Of a stretch of 39,635 nt of DNA, positions 27,401 to 39,463 are shown piece by piece. Positions within the stretch are counted from its first letter, which is position 1, and the number at the start of each line of letters is the position of its first letter. The translations under genes and the position numbers were made by a program. Below the pieces are notes generated by a model. It worked only from the letters and a program-made list of their open reading frames with translations, did not search any database and had not been told where the DNA came from. This DNA comes from Pelargonium cotyledonis (lineage: Eukaryota; Streptophyta; Magnoliopsida; Geraniales; Geraniaceae), in assembly GCA_036897625.1 (NCBI GenBank), contig JAYMTA010000122.1:1-39635 (forward strand), in the 5' to 3' direction.

Positions 27401-27987
27401 TGAGAATGTACATAAATTTAATAGAAATAATTGAATAGCTAGGATACGGATTACAGTTGAGGGTTTTTTGGTATGGAAAGTAACTTGTACAAACTTGCTC
27501 AGGACTTCCGATGAGCTCAAAGCTTTTGAGAGTGGTAAGCATTTTACAAAAGCTGTGGAAGATTTCACTGAGAGAGCAAAGAAAGTGGAAAATGACTTCT
27601 TAAGGTATGATAAGTTTTTGAACCTTAAAATCTTTTGTTTTTGTGTACGAGACATGCCATTGAGAGGCATGCTGTAAGTTTTGTACTTTATGTCCAGTTT
27701 GCGTGTGACTGCTTTGGTTGCAATATGATTTTTCCGATAACATTTTCAATTTTGGCAGATTGGAGAGCACATCCATTTCAGACATACGAGTGGACTGCCA
27801 GGACTTGGAAAGATATTCCGTCATTAACCGCTTTGCCAAGTTCCATATGCGGGGACAAGCAGATGCCTCCATAACCTCGTCTTACACGACAGCTACGAGT
27901 CTAACAAAATCCTCACCCCAGAAATATGTTACTGCACTTGCAATGCCTAGGAACCTACCTGAGGGGGCACTATGTCTTTCTTTGTGA
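21433..27987 (+). CDS. Large 'dentin sialophosphoprotein-like' plant protein, copy 1 (full length)
   Basis: Function unknown; resembles the Arabidopsis family around At5g07940-At5g07980. Exons: 21433-21625, 21885-23678, 23765-24174, 24262-24398, 24834-26678, 26940-26988, 27099-27349, 27503-27604, 27759-27987, giving 1669 aa with consistent phases. The start is set at ATG 21433 (MPGNEIEDRFCNFFE), which matches the family N terminus; the frame is open a little further upstream but without an ATG. Residues about 100-1430 are rich in Gln, Ser, Asn and Gly and look disordered, with a polyGln-type segment near 125-230. A basic RAKKRK (1431-1436) is a likely nuclear localisation signal. Residues about 1460-1669 are the conserved, folded-looking part: STAEQDWAFATNRLIGKV, HRSKRRLIFTTQLMQQLLRP, DIRVDCQDLER and the C-terminal PMPRNLPEGALCLSL. 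A nuclear role is inferred only from the basic motif. Confidence 0.85.
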
Positions 27988-28650
27988 TTAACAAGTGTTT
28001 GATATACCCCTACTTCCCAAGTGAAAAGTTCCTTTTGGTCTGTACTTGGTGATCCATAATTTTGTCCATGTCTTTCTATGAAATTGTATGGTCCCAAAGA
28101 AAGAGAAGAGGAGCAGAAGATGGAATGCAGTGCAGCCCTGACTCCAAGTAATTGACTGGGAGCAAATTGTTGTCAATTTTGAGAAAGAAAAGTATATATT
28201 GTTTTCTGTAAATTTTAATGAAAATTCAAGGAGAAAGGAAGTGCCCAAAGTCTTGTTTTCAATGAAAGATGGTATGAATGTTCAACAGGTGTTTTGCTTC
28301 CAATTCCAACAATGTATTGTCTCTTTTAATTTATGGCAACAAATTTGGGAAAAGGTGGACACAACTTTATTAAAAGATCTGTGAAAAGGATGGGACACAG
28401 TAGAGAAGCTTCAATGTAATGCTTATAAATGTGTACTTTGTGTGACATAAAGCTTATCTGTATTGGAAGTAAAGACAAAGAGTGGCTTTTATTGGAGATG
28501 GAATAGAATGACAGAAAAGCTTGTTTGTTTGCTGGAAGGATTCCAACATGTACTACTCAATTAATTTGTCTTTCATTGTTTTTTTATTAATTATTTTTTA
28601 AATGACTTGAAAGCACAATCAGCAACAGAGAGCAGCACAAGTCCACTGAC
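27988..28650 (+). other. 3' flank of copy 1, homologous to the 3' flank of copy 2
   Basis: Blocks such as GGTCCATAATTTT-like, AGAGGAGTGGAAGATG-like, GAGAAAGTAAAGTA-like and ACAGAAAAGCTTG match in order between 27988-28650 and 37849-38600. This shows that the duplicated unit includes the 3' UTR and some downstream DNA. No other gene was recognised. Confidence 0.65.
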
Positions 28651-31330
28651 TGACACAGAGTTGTGGTAATTGTACATCATTTCATCACTATATCTGTCAG
28701 CATCAGAGCAACAGCACAGCAACAGCATCAGCATAAGTGATGTAATGTGTATGTTTGGTCACTCATGGATATGGACACTATGGCCTCTTGTTGTGAATCG
28801 TGATATATTCATTTTGCAGTGTGTCAAATTGATGACCAGAAATGGAATATAAAGCCCTTTGGCTTTCCGGGTTGGTACTTGGTACCATCCCATTACCATC
28901 ATCTTCATGTATGGTTAAATAATCCTACCTTTTTAACCTACTACTTGTGTTTGTCATTTTCCTTCTGAGATCATTATATACTTATTATTAAAGACCATTT
29001 TACTGGTTCTTGCTTGTTTTGACAAGCAACTACCATAATATTCTTCCACAGCAGACTCATCATTCTCTATCAATATCATCATCTTTTCTTTAGCTTCAGG
29101 TTACACATTTTTTATATCATTAACTATCTCAAACATAAATTAAGCAAACAGATGAGTGAGAATCTGTCTCTAATTTCCTCAAATCTTTTTTCTTTCTTTC
29201 TTTTCATTTCAGTCAAATTCACCTCATTTCTCTTTTAATTGCTCACTTCACTTCACCACATCTCTCTCTTAACTCACTTCAAAGTTCAAAACACACATCT
29301 TTCTTTGATCTTAGCAGCCACTCTCTCACCTTTGTCTTGTCCCTCTCTTATCATCTTGTCATTTTAATCAATCACGCACTATCTTTAAGCATCAATGTTG
29401 TATGCCACCAATGTAAACTGAGAGCCGAACTTCAATAAAATTGTTACACAAAAAGATGTGATCTAAAATTTAATATAATGTCATGATTTCATTGGTTTAA
29501 CTAGTTAATGTGGAAAAATAAATTAACCAATGATGAAACTAAAAAAGATGAAAAAGTAATTGAGCCAATTATAGGACGATATGTTGCGCTAGATGTCATC
29601 TCATTAGTCAAACTCATGTCGGTCTTAACAAAAGTCGGGTTGAGTAAATTGGGTCGATAATTGACAATAGAAGTCAAACAATTCGTCAAGTCAAGCTTAG
29701 TCAAACCCTTGAACTGGTCTTGAACAAAAGTCGAGTCAAGATTCACATACAATAAATAAGCTAAGGTTAAGACACATACGAGCAGATTCGCAAGACCATC
29801 TGCAAACACCTCGATGCACACTCTCCTAGAGGATGCAATATTTCTCCTTGGGGAAGCACACTCTCTCCTCTGGGAAGCACTTTGTCTTCTCCAGAAAACT
29901 CTCTCTCCCTAGAGTAACACTCTGTGCAAAAGGTCTTATCCTGAATATTATGATTAGATCAAGACACAATTCGAAACATGAGCGACTCCGTCTTCTATGC
30001 TAGGGGCTAGACCCTATCTATAGAGATTTGAGAGCTCTCAAAGGATGAGGATGCAAGACATAGAAAGAAAAAAAAAAAAGTCCTCATGCATGTGCCCTAC
30101 CAATTTCTCAATCAATCACACGTCATGTCATCTGGTGAGTTGAAGGCTTATAAATAAAGACCCCCACCATTTTAATTGTTTCACAAACACCAAAAGGTTC
30201 ACAATTTATTATTTCTTTATTGTATTCATTTAAATTCCATAAGCATTGTTGAGTTCACTAACTAACCATTTCTGCCACATAATTTAAGTACAATTCATAT
30301 GAATACGATCTTGATGTCATGAAGAGCTCATTTATAACTTTGATAAGAAGAGACAACAATGCAACTTCATTGTGGATTGAGACGTTCTTGTGGTGTAAAT
30401 TATGAGATTTATCAAATTCTTTATCATATACTATAAATTAGGAACGAGATCTTTAATGTTAGAATGTAATAATATTTTTCTTGGAAAAAAAAAACATAAA
30501 ATCATTAACTTACAACTTAAATAAATTAAAACATACAAAAATTGAAAATAATACCTTAAACCATGTGAAAATTGGTGAGTTAAAAAAAAAAACATGTGAA
30601 AATTGGAACAAATCTAAAACGTTTTTCTTGTTCTTGTATTTAACAGACTAAAAAAATGAATGAATCAACAATAAATAATTACGAAGTATCTCAATTTTCT
30701 GTTTAAAATTGTTGAACTTATTATTTTATTCATTAAATCAGCATTACAGTAGAGGGGAAGGCCGAAAAGTGAAGAAGCTAAACAGTAATTGTGTTTTTAA
30801 GGGCTTGGAATCTGAGTCTCACTGACTCACTCACGCCTGATTGACTCGACTCGCTCTCTCGCTTCACAGACTCGTCTTTATCTTCTTCAGTCTTTCACAC
30901 CCAACCCCAGACCCCATCTTCCTCTCCCCCTTTCTAGTTTCTACCTCAACCTTTCATTGCTACGCTGCGACCGCCGAGGTCAGAGATCCACCAACAGCAA
31001 GTTTCGATTTGAATCAGAGCAAAGGGCAAGAGGGCTTTTTGTTTTCTTCATTTACAATTCGAGATTGGGTCCAGAATCCATTCAATTTCTCGTGAGATCC
31101 GACCGGAATTTGGCAGGTTAGTGCCTCAAAATCCTTACTTTTGGCCTCCACTGAATTAACTTCTAGATTGTTGAATATGGCAGAATTCAGTTCGATTGGG
31201 AATTGAGTTGCATTCCTGTTTTTTCTTCAGTAGGGTTTCTTTCCAAACGCATTGCTCATCTTCTTCGGCTCTTTCGTCCCCAAATATCACATTTTCTCAC
31301 CGTTCCTTGTGAGACATTGATGCTGCTTTA
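28651..31330. other. Intergenic region between the tandem copies
   Basis: AT-rich with no supported gene. 29490-30130 holds degenerate internal repeats, for example AACAAAAGTCGGGTTGAG near 29616 and AACAAAAGTCGAGTCAAG near 29722, and GGGAAGCAC-type repeats near 29850-29880. It may be an old unclassified repeat, but no ends could be defined. The 106-codon open frame on the minus strand (29501-29821) resembles nothing known. A probable first leader exon of copy 2, rich in C and T, lies near 30830-31114 and ends in TTTGGCAG|GTTAGT. Confidence 0.45.
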
Positions 31331-31984
31331 TTTTGGAGCTTGACAAGGAGGTGGAGGACGAGGGAACTGTGATTGAGTGGGCGGGAGCTTACTGTTTTGA
31401 TCGACCTTTCTAGGAAATTGGAAGCGAAGGAGTAAGTTTACTCTACCCTAGATCGCACGGGCTGGCAGCTATGAACTCGCCTTTTTCTTTTTGAAGGAAA
31501 AGAAATTTGTTGGCAATTTTAAGTTTTGAGCTGCTTTTTTGGTGCTTGCTTTCAATTCGTGCTGAAGAAATTGCTATTTTATTGTGTGGTGCCCTGGGGG
31601 GTTTAATTTTGGTGGGTATGGGAGCTAGATGTTTGGTATGGTAAACTGTGTTTTGGAGTGAGTTTGTTTTGATATTTGATGGTTTTGATGCCCTTTCCAC
31701 CCTGTGATGGGAGATTTATTATTTGGATTCGGAGTAAGAAAGGGTTGATTCATTGTTTTTGGTCCGTAGCATGTATTTGTTTGAATTTTATGATATTACT
31801 TTAAAGGAATGTTCTTTACCCTATTTCCCTAAATTTTGTTTTGTTAGAAGTCGATCGGGGTGTTTAGGAGCAATGGTGGGTTGCGATAGAGTTTAATTCT
31901 TGCTGTGTGTTATATGGAATGGTTGAAGAGTTGATATAGACCTATAATTGCCAATGCTGGGTAGGAATTCGGAAAGTAAATAAA
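31331..31984 (+). promoter_or_regulatory. Leader region of copy 2, joined directly to coding sequence
   Basis: 31331-31478 matches copy 1 at 20274-20440, and 31868-31980 matches copy 1 at about 20889-21015, where copy 1 is still non-coding. At 31984/31985 the similarity jumps to copy 1 position 22298, inside its second coding exon. A possible leader intron ends at GTTTTGTTAG (about 31848). Several very short upstream ORFs lie in the last 120 bases, as expected of DNA that was not previously coding. Confidence 0.65.
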
Positions 31985-34900
31985 ATGCAGATGTGGCAAC
32001 AAAACATGACGTATAAGCAGCTGCAAGAATTGCAAAGACAGCAGCAACTTCAACAATTAGGTGAGGCTAGACAACAGAACTCATTAAATCAGCACTCTGC
32101 TACTGTTCAGCAGTCTGCTGGGGGTCAGCTTCCGCTCTTGATTAATGGAACACCTGTTCGTGATGCACCACAGATGTTTACGAACTTGATGCAGCGTGGT
32201 TCGTCCCCTTCTCTACAAGGAGTTCCAAATAGACAGGCCTTTCCGCCAGACCAAAATCAAACTATGCATTCTATGGGTCTAATACCTCAGCAACTTGATG
32301 TTTCATTACATGGTACCCCTGTTGGTAGTGCAGGAGGCAATATGAGTCAACATTCTAATGTCCAAGGAATGTCTCGTGACTCTGTGAATTTTTTTACTCA
32401 GCCTAGGGGTAACCAGGGCCAGAAACCTATTATGCAGTCATCAATGTTTGGTAATTCTTTTCCAGGAGATCATGGTGGGTTTTCTTCGGACAATGTTTGC
32501 GTGTCCCAGGAACCTTTTGTTTCCAAACAGGGATTCCAAATGAAAAATGTTTTTGGGCAAGTTCCTCTTCAGGATGAAAATGTTCTGCAAATAAATGCAT
32601 CATTACCGGCATTTAATGAAAGGCAAGAACAGGCTGGTAACCGCGAAATCTTGCAGCAAAGTACTGCACAGCTTGGCACTTCTCAGGGTTTAGTTCCTCT
32701 AGATCCTCTTGAACAGAAAATTTTGTACAATATGGATGACACTGGTTGGGATACTGGTTTTGGCAGAAGCATGGACATTGGTGCTGGAGGCTTTGGGAGT
32801 GCATTTGATCAATCAGACTATTCATCTGCACTTCAGATTGGGAGCTGGAGTGCTCTTATGCTGTCCGCCGTTGCAGAAACTTCTAATAGTGACACTGGGG
32901 GTCAGGAGAAGTGGAGTGGCTTGACTTTTCCGAATACAGAAGTGTCAACTGATAATCAGCCTTCAAATTTCAATAACGAAGAGAGGCAACAAACAGGTTG
33001 GGTTGATAACAAACTGCAGAGTGCCTCTGCTAATTCAAAACCCTTTCCCATGTTCAATGATTCCAGTATGAAGTCAAACTTTCCTGGTTTTCAGCAGTCA
33101 GGCTCTCAATGTTCAAACGAACAGCAGCGAGAGGGTCTGCGCCAGTATGATTCTCATGAATCATTTCAGAAGTCTACCAGATGGTTAAACAGTAACCCAC
33201 AGCAAAAGCCATCCAATCAGATAAGTCAACAGATGCAACCAATGCATTCGGAAAATGCATGGGCTGGTCAGAATTATGGGCACCCCGAAAGTGATGCACA
33301 TCAGCGGAGGATGGCGTCACACAACAATATTAGTCAAATGACCAATGAGCAAAAAGGTAGAAGTATTAATCCCTTTTTATCTAGTATAATGTTTTTTTTT
33401 CTTCCTCCAGAACTGATACTAATGTAAAATCTGTGGAAAATTGCTGGACAGGTGATGTTAATGGAACCGCGGATAAGGGGAGGACTCCTGATGGTTATCC
33501 TTGGATTGGACGATTGGAACAACAAAATTCTCGTGCTGATAATCTCATGAGCAAAGATTCACAAATGAATCAGTTTGGCTCTGTGCCATATGCAGTTACC
33601 ACAAAGACCCAACTAGAAGCTGATAAAAACAACCCAGATAAGCCTGATTATATGAAGCATGTTGATGGTTCTATGAGCAACAATGAAAATCAGGGTGCAG
33701 GAAAAGCACCTCAACAAAGAAGTAGTAGCTCACATACTTTTAACAACTCTTATGGCGGAGCAAGTAAAATGTACGAGAATTTTGATAATAAATGTGACTC
33801 CAAAGGATTTAGTGGTCCCAAGCAGGGGCATCTTGGGCCGTTTAATATTGCTGGTAATATTAGTGAAAACACTATGAACTTGGACAAGGTGAATGTAGTC
33901 CCTAATGTCATCATGATTGCCTCTTTTGGTTGGAAGTTCTTAGTTCTCGAGTTTTAACTAGTAATTAAATGTCTTTTGTCACAGGGGTGCTTACCTAATT
34001 TTCAAGGGAACAAGAAAGTATCAGATGATGGAGTTTATGGAAACAATATGGGATCTAGTACATCTACTACATGTGGCCGAACAGTTGGGTCTAATTGCCA
34101 AAATGTTGATAATGAGACAAGGTATTTTGTTGTATCTGAATATATCAACTTAGTAATTGTTTAGGCATCAAATGCAAATACGATAATACTCAATAAATGT
34201 AGATTGCAAAGAAAATAGCCAGCACTCAAGATTTATGTGCTTTGGAAAGATTGGTAATATGCATGCCCAGGAGAGTCCAAAGATCTGAGTTCAAATAATA
34301 CAATTTATATATATAAATATTTTTTCCCATTTGGTCAATGTTTAACTAATTTCCCTCTTGAGACAATGCTATTCTAGGGCGCTCATGATTTGTAGATATT
34401 ATGGGGATCGGGGCTTCATTACCCTGTACTGACTATGTGAAATATTTTTTTACCACATTCGTGATAAGTTATATTAATGTTTATGCATCGGAAACTGATC
34501 TGTACTGATTATGTGAAACATTTATTTACCATATTCGTGATAAGTTATATTAATGTTTATGCATCTTTACATATTATAATTTCTTACGTCTGAAAATGGC
34601 AGTCAACATATGCTTGACCTTCTTCACAAGGTTGACCGATCAAGGGAAGATAGCCCCAAGGCGCATTTTGGTTCTATGGATCATAACTCATTGTCTGAGG
34701 TGCCAAAAGCAGATACTCAGGATCCGTATAATGGTCAATTATTCGACCAGTCTTCAGCTTCTCAAGGTTTTGGCTTGAAATTGGCCCCTCCATCTCAACG
34801 GCTCCCCCACTCAAGCCGTTTTCTTCCTTCTGAGGATCCACCCCAGATAACCAATAATCTAAATTCAAGACAAGTCAATTCTGAGTCAGGATTGAAAAGA

Positions 34901-37848
34901 CAGGGTTGGTTGGATTCCAGATCCTCTGTTCGGTCTTTGCCTCCAAATGAGTTCTCTCAAAGAGCACATTGGGATGATAAATCTACAAATCTGGGACAAA
35001 CAAATGTGTCCTCATTCTTGAATAAGCAAGTAAAATCTGATGCAACATTGACATCTAGTTCAGCCCATGTTAGATATCAGCCTCAAGTGCAGCATATGCC
35101 CAATGCACGTGCAGTAAGTGAATCTTCACAGGCTACACTAACTGGAACTTCTAGCAGATTTGCAGATTTTAACCCTGTTTCTTCACAGGATGCTACTGAA
35201 CAGACCACGACTAGCCCTGCTCAACCATTTCCAGTTTTAGAGACTACATCATTTTCTCAACCTCCTGTTATGTTTGACATGTCAAAAAAGGGTGGGATGT
35301 CGGCAACACATCTAAATTCGTGGAAAAATGTTCCAACTTCGCGACATCCTTCTGCTTTTCCCTCCATAGATCCATCAAAGGATAGCACAGAAAACACTTC
35401 ATGGTCTTCGCAGGGACCGAATGATCAAAATTCTCTGAAAGGTAGAATAGTATCATCAGATTTGGGTGCAAGTTCTATGAATTCGCAAGGCTCTGGATAT
35501 GGGGATGAGCAACTGGGAAAACAGAGGTCCAGGCAAGAGAAAGAGATATCATCTGAAATATGCGATTCGTCTCAGAGTGGTGGTCTATCGGAAGGGCAAG
35601 AACCAGTTGGGAAGCATGTCCCAGCTCAATCAAACCAGCAGAACCCTGATAGAGTATTTCATGGTGATAGCAATGCCTCAGCTGCATCTGAAAGGAATCT
35701 AGAATCTTTTGGCCGTTCTTTGAAAGCCTATCAGACTCTACATCAAAATCATAATATTCTGCACCAAATGCTGGCAATGAAGAGTGCAAGAGACACTGAT
35801 CCTAGCAATAGTGTTGTGAAGAAAAATAATGAAGCTGATGGTGATACAAATGTTCAGCAGGTAAATGATATTTCAGGAAAGCAGTCAATATATGAACACA
35901 ATTCGAAGAACCATTCACACATTGGACCAAGTTCATCACAGCTAAACTCTTTCCCATCTGGTGATGCCAAAATTCCAAGTTTCTTGACAAATACTAGAGA
36001 AGAATTGAATGTAAAATCTTCGTCACAACCAGCGCTTCAACCTTCTTTGGGGATTGGTACATTTAACCAGAACAATTTTAAGAATCAGTCTAGTGATGCT
36101 GTTTATAATCATGCTCAACATTCACTGGTTGATGCGCGCATGGCACCAAAATGGTTTGAACAGTATGGTACAATTAGAAATGGGCAGATGCTTCCAGTGT
36201 ATAATGCAAGGCCTGCAAAGACTGCCATGGATCAGTTCTCTTTTGGGAAGCCTTCTCAAAATTTGCCCGTTGATTCTTCTGTGGATCACATTGATGCTGC
36301 TGTTCCAAGACAGGTTGGCAGCATCTTGCCAAGTCCAACTGTTAGCTTGGTATCGAGTAAAGACATCCCAGCTCCTTATGTGTTGCCTACAGATCTTGCC
36401 AACCAAAGTGAGACTAATGTAAGAGCAAAGAGGCGCAAAACTATTAAGTCTGAACGCATACCATGGCATAAAGAAGTGACACAAGGGTTCTGTAGGCTTC
36501 AAGACATCAGGTAAATGTTGTTATAAGCCCCAGGTTTGGTGTTGACATTTGTTTCATTCTAAATTCAGTCCGTTTGATGAGATGATTGATTTACAATTAG
36601 CCGTGGTTTGCTTGTAAATTCCTCTTCAAATTTTACTTTCTTGCTGCTGATTAAAACTGCGGACGTAATATGTGGGCTGTTAACGCCAAGGAAACTTTCC
36701 AATTTCACTCTCTTGCCTCCATCGGTTCACATCTTCAATTCTCTCTTTTTATTTAAATATTTATTGAAGTTTGTTTGTCAATGCAGCACGGCAGAACAAG
36801 ACTGGGCACACACCACAAACCGCGTAATTGAGAAGGTGCACTTTATGTATATTCAATTGAGCATACTACAACATTTAGTTTGGGTGTGTTTCTTCAGCTA
36901 ATTATTTTGAGATCTGAATATAATGCTGATTTATTCTATCTAATGATAGATTGAAGATGATATTGAATTGATTGGAGAAGAGCAGCCAACGCGTCATCGA
37001 TCAAAGAGAAGGCTGATCCTGACAACACAACTTATCCAGCAATTACTTAGACCTGCACCAGCATCCATATTACTGGGGGATGCTAGTTCACAATATGATA
37101 GTGTGACATACTTTATTGCTAAAGTGGCTTTAGGCGATGCATGCAGTTTGGCCAAATGCTCAAGAAATGAGTTACAGGCAGCCTCAGAAAATAGTGACAT
37201 GTAAGTGTAACTTTTGGACTTGTGTGGATGCTTCTTCTAAATGTGAGAAAGTATATGAAAATTTAATGAACTTTCTCTAACAGCTAGAATGTTGGATTAA
37301 ATTTGGGTTTTTGGTTCTCTAAATTAATTTCTACAGGAATTCTGTGAAGTACCAAGCTTTTGAGAGTGATAAGCATTTTGCAAAAGTTATGGAAGGCTTT
37401 ACTGAGAGAGCAAAGAAGCTGGAAAATGACTTCATAAGGTATGAAAAGTTCTGAAATATGCAGCTTCAGTTTAAAGAGGCATGCTTTAAGTTTTGTGCAA
37501 ACCTTACAGATTGTTATGCATAGAAGAAATGAGACTGTTAGAATATTCCGAGTCTTGTGACTTGGAGAAGTATTTTAGAAGATAAGCTGCAAAACCTTCC
37601 ACTAATTGCAAGATGTTCTTTTAATGCATAACTTGTGCAGATTGGAGAGCTCTTCCATTTTAGACATAAGAGTGGACTGCCAGGACTTGGAAAGGAATTC
37701 TGTCATCAACCGTTTTGCTAAGTTCCATATGCGGGGACAAGCAGAGACATCTGGAATGAGTGCACCAAGACCCCCTCCCCAAAGATACGTTGCTGCATTT
37801 CCAATGCCTAGGAATCTACCTGAGGGAATACAATGTCTCTCTCTGTGA
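31985..37848 (+). CDS. Large 'dentin sialophosphoprotein-like' protein, copy 2 (N-terminally truncated but open)
   Basis: Tandem paralogue of the preceding gene; function unknown. Exons: 31985-33356, 33452-33888, 33985-34121, 34603-36510, 36787-36835, 36950-37200, 37337-37438, 37641-37848, giving 1487 aa. Every intron matches copy 1 in position and phase, and exons of 137, 49, 251 and 102 bp are identical in length. Met1 (MQMWQQNMTYKQLQELQRQQ) corresponds to Met203 of copy 1, so the MPGNE N terminus and about 200 residues are missing. No remnant of them was found upstream. The start has A at -3. RAKRRK (nuclear signal), the HRSKRRLILTTQLIQQLLRP region, DIRVDCQDLER and the PMPRNLPEGIQCLSL end are kept. 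Some segments are longer than in copy 1, for example the VRYQPQVQHMPNAR stretch. The open frame over about 1490 codons argues against a pseudogene, but translation from this start is inferred. Confidence 0.8.
34425..34565 (+). repeat. Two 65-bp near-identical tandem units in an intron of copy 2
   Basis: 34425-34489 and 34501-34565 both run from TGTACTGA(C/T)TATGTGAAA to TTAATGTTTATGCATC and differ at only a few positions. They lie in the 481-bp intron just upstream of the longest coding exon. The matching intron of copy 1 (24399-24833) has no such duplication, so it arose after the gene duplication. Confidence 0.85.
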
Positions 37849-38600
37849 TGATCAAGTGCCGGAAAAAATGCCTATTCATCAAATACTTTGCGGTCCATAA
37901 TTTTTGTGCGTCCCCGGCAACAAGAAAGTAGAGGAGTGGAAGATGAAATGCAGCAGGTCAAATCCACAACCCTACTAACCAAAGGCCAATTGCTGTCATT
38001 TTTTTTGTTCTGAGAAAGTAAAGTACATATTGTCTCCTCTACAACTTTTATTATGAAATTCAGGGAGAATATGAAGTGTCAACAGTTTCTTTTCAAGGAA
38101 AGATGATGGTGTGGATGTTCAGTAGGTGCTTTGCTCCCACCAAAACCTTCTCTTTTTTCTTTCAGTGAACAGTTATGGTAGGAGATGCACCAACTTTATT
38201 TACTTGAAACCCCATTGGCCCCTCTGTAGTAGCAATATTTATACTTGCATTTTGATTGGGTCTGAAAAGGACAGACAAGAAAGAGAAGCTTCCATTGAAT
38301 GAATCTTTTATAAATAAATCTTTGTTTTATTTGGACAAAGACAAGGTTGTGAGACAGAGATTGTATGACCCTTTTTTCATGTCACAAAAGTGTGTGTGTG
38401 AGCATTGAAAGCTAAAGGACAAAGACAAGCTTTTATGGTGGATTGGATTGGATATTACAGAAAAGCTTGTTGTCTCTTTCTCATTTGGTTGGTTGGTTGG
38501 TTGGATTGTAACAAGTATTTGCTTTGTCTTTCATTTTTCTTTTTAAAAATATAAAAAATTGACATGAAACCATCAGCTGCAAGCTGTATCAGCCAATCAA
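37849..38600 (+). other. 3' flank of copy 2, paralogous to that of copy 1
   Basis: Similarity in order to 27988-28650 marks the right-hand limit of the duplicated unit at roughly 38.6 kb. A GGTT microsatellite (38487-38504) and a GT run (about 38391-38400) are present only in this copy. No gene was recognised. Confidence 0.6.
38487..38504. repeat. GGTT microsatellite
   Basis: About four and a half GGTT units read directly in the 3' flank of copy 2; absent at the equivalent place in copy 1. Confidence 0.8.
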
Positions 38601-39463
38601 CAAGTGGATATGGATTTTGTACTTACACGTCAGCAGCATTCACTCGAAAGTACAATTGTCCAACTTTGCTGTCAGTGTCAGAGTATCTGATCTGATTTTA
38701 AGAATGATACAATTGTTGGACTTAATTTGAGAAATCATTGGCTCATACATATGACTTTAATAGTGTGACTTTAATCTATATTTATTGTATTTCAAATCAT
38801 TAAAGAATACTATTCTCATGCATTACATTTGCATCTGCATCAATCTAACCTCACTACTATATAATCTTTTCTATAGTAATGCTTGTGCATAATGCATATC
38901 CATTTATCAAAATTACCTCATGTCTTTTCAAATTTGTTTATTCTCAATATTCATCCAACAACAATAAATAATTTTTTTTTGTTCAGTCTACTCTTATGTT
39001 CGTGTAGAACAATGTGATGAAACAATAAAAAGTGTTATGTTTTTTTTATACTTTATTTTAAAATAAGTGATTTTTTTTATAATTTTAAAAAGTTTGTTAC
39101 GCATAAATATCAATAGTATCTCTATACAATTAAAGTTCACAAAGTCATAAGAAAAAATGTACAAAACTACAAAAAGTTAAAGACTTGAGAGAAGAAACAC
39201 TTGATGCATATATAGTTCATCAATCTCCCTTATCTTTTTTTCGTCTTTTTACCGACAAATGATTGATACTTTCTACCGTGCATGTATTCTTAATTTGTTG
39301 AGAGATATCGAATGTAGAATAAAAATCTATTTAGTCTATTACTAATTGTGATTAATACTTTCCATCGCGCACTCTTATACATCTTGCACTCTGTAAGATT
39401 AATTTATTTGTACTAATATCGCTTAATAAATCTTCACGTAATAAAATATAATTTTGAAACCAC
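38601..39463. other. AT-rich intergenic region
   Basis: Nothing could be supported here apart from T-rich and A-rich runs. No coding frame, RNA gene or transposon end was recognised before the SINE-like element. Confidence 0.5.

Noticed and set aside
29501-29821. 106-codon minus-strand open frame between the tandem copies
   Set aside because: No recognisable domain. The region consists of degenerate direct repeats, and the frame is probably open by chance.
30841-31095. 84-codon open frame in front of copy 2, considered as a replacement N-terminal exon
   Set aside because: It starts at TTG, has a stop before the likely donor at 31114, and its C/T-rich sequence looks like a 5' leader. It bears no likeness to the MPGNE N terminus.
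31985-37848. Copy 2 as a decayed pseudogene
   Set aside because: Apart from the missing N-terminal part, all 1487 codons are open and every splice site and phase is kept, which is unlikely for a neutral copy with this much sequence divergence.
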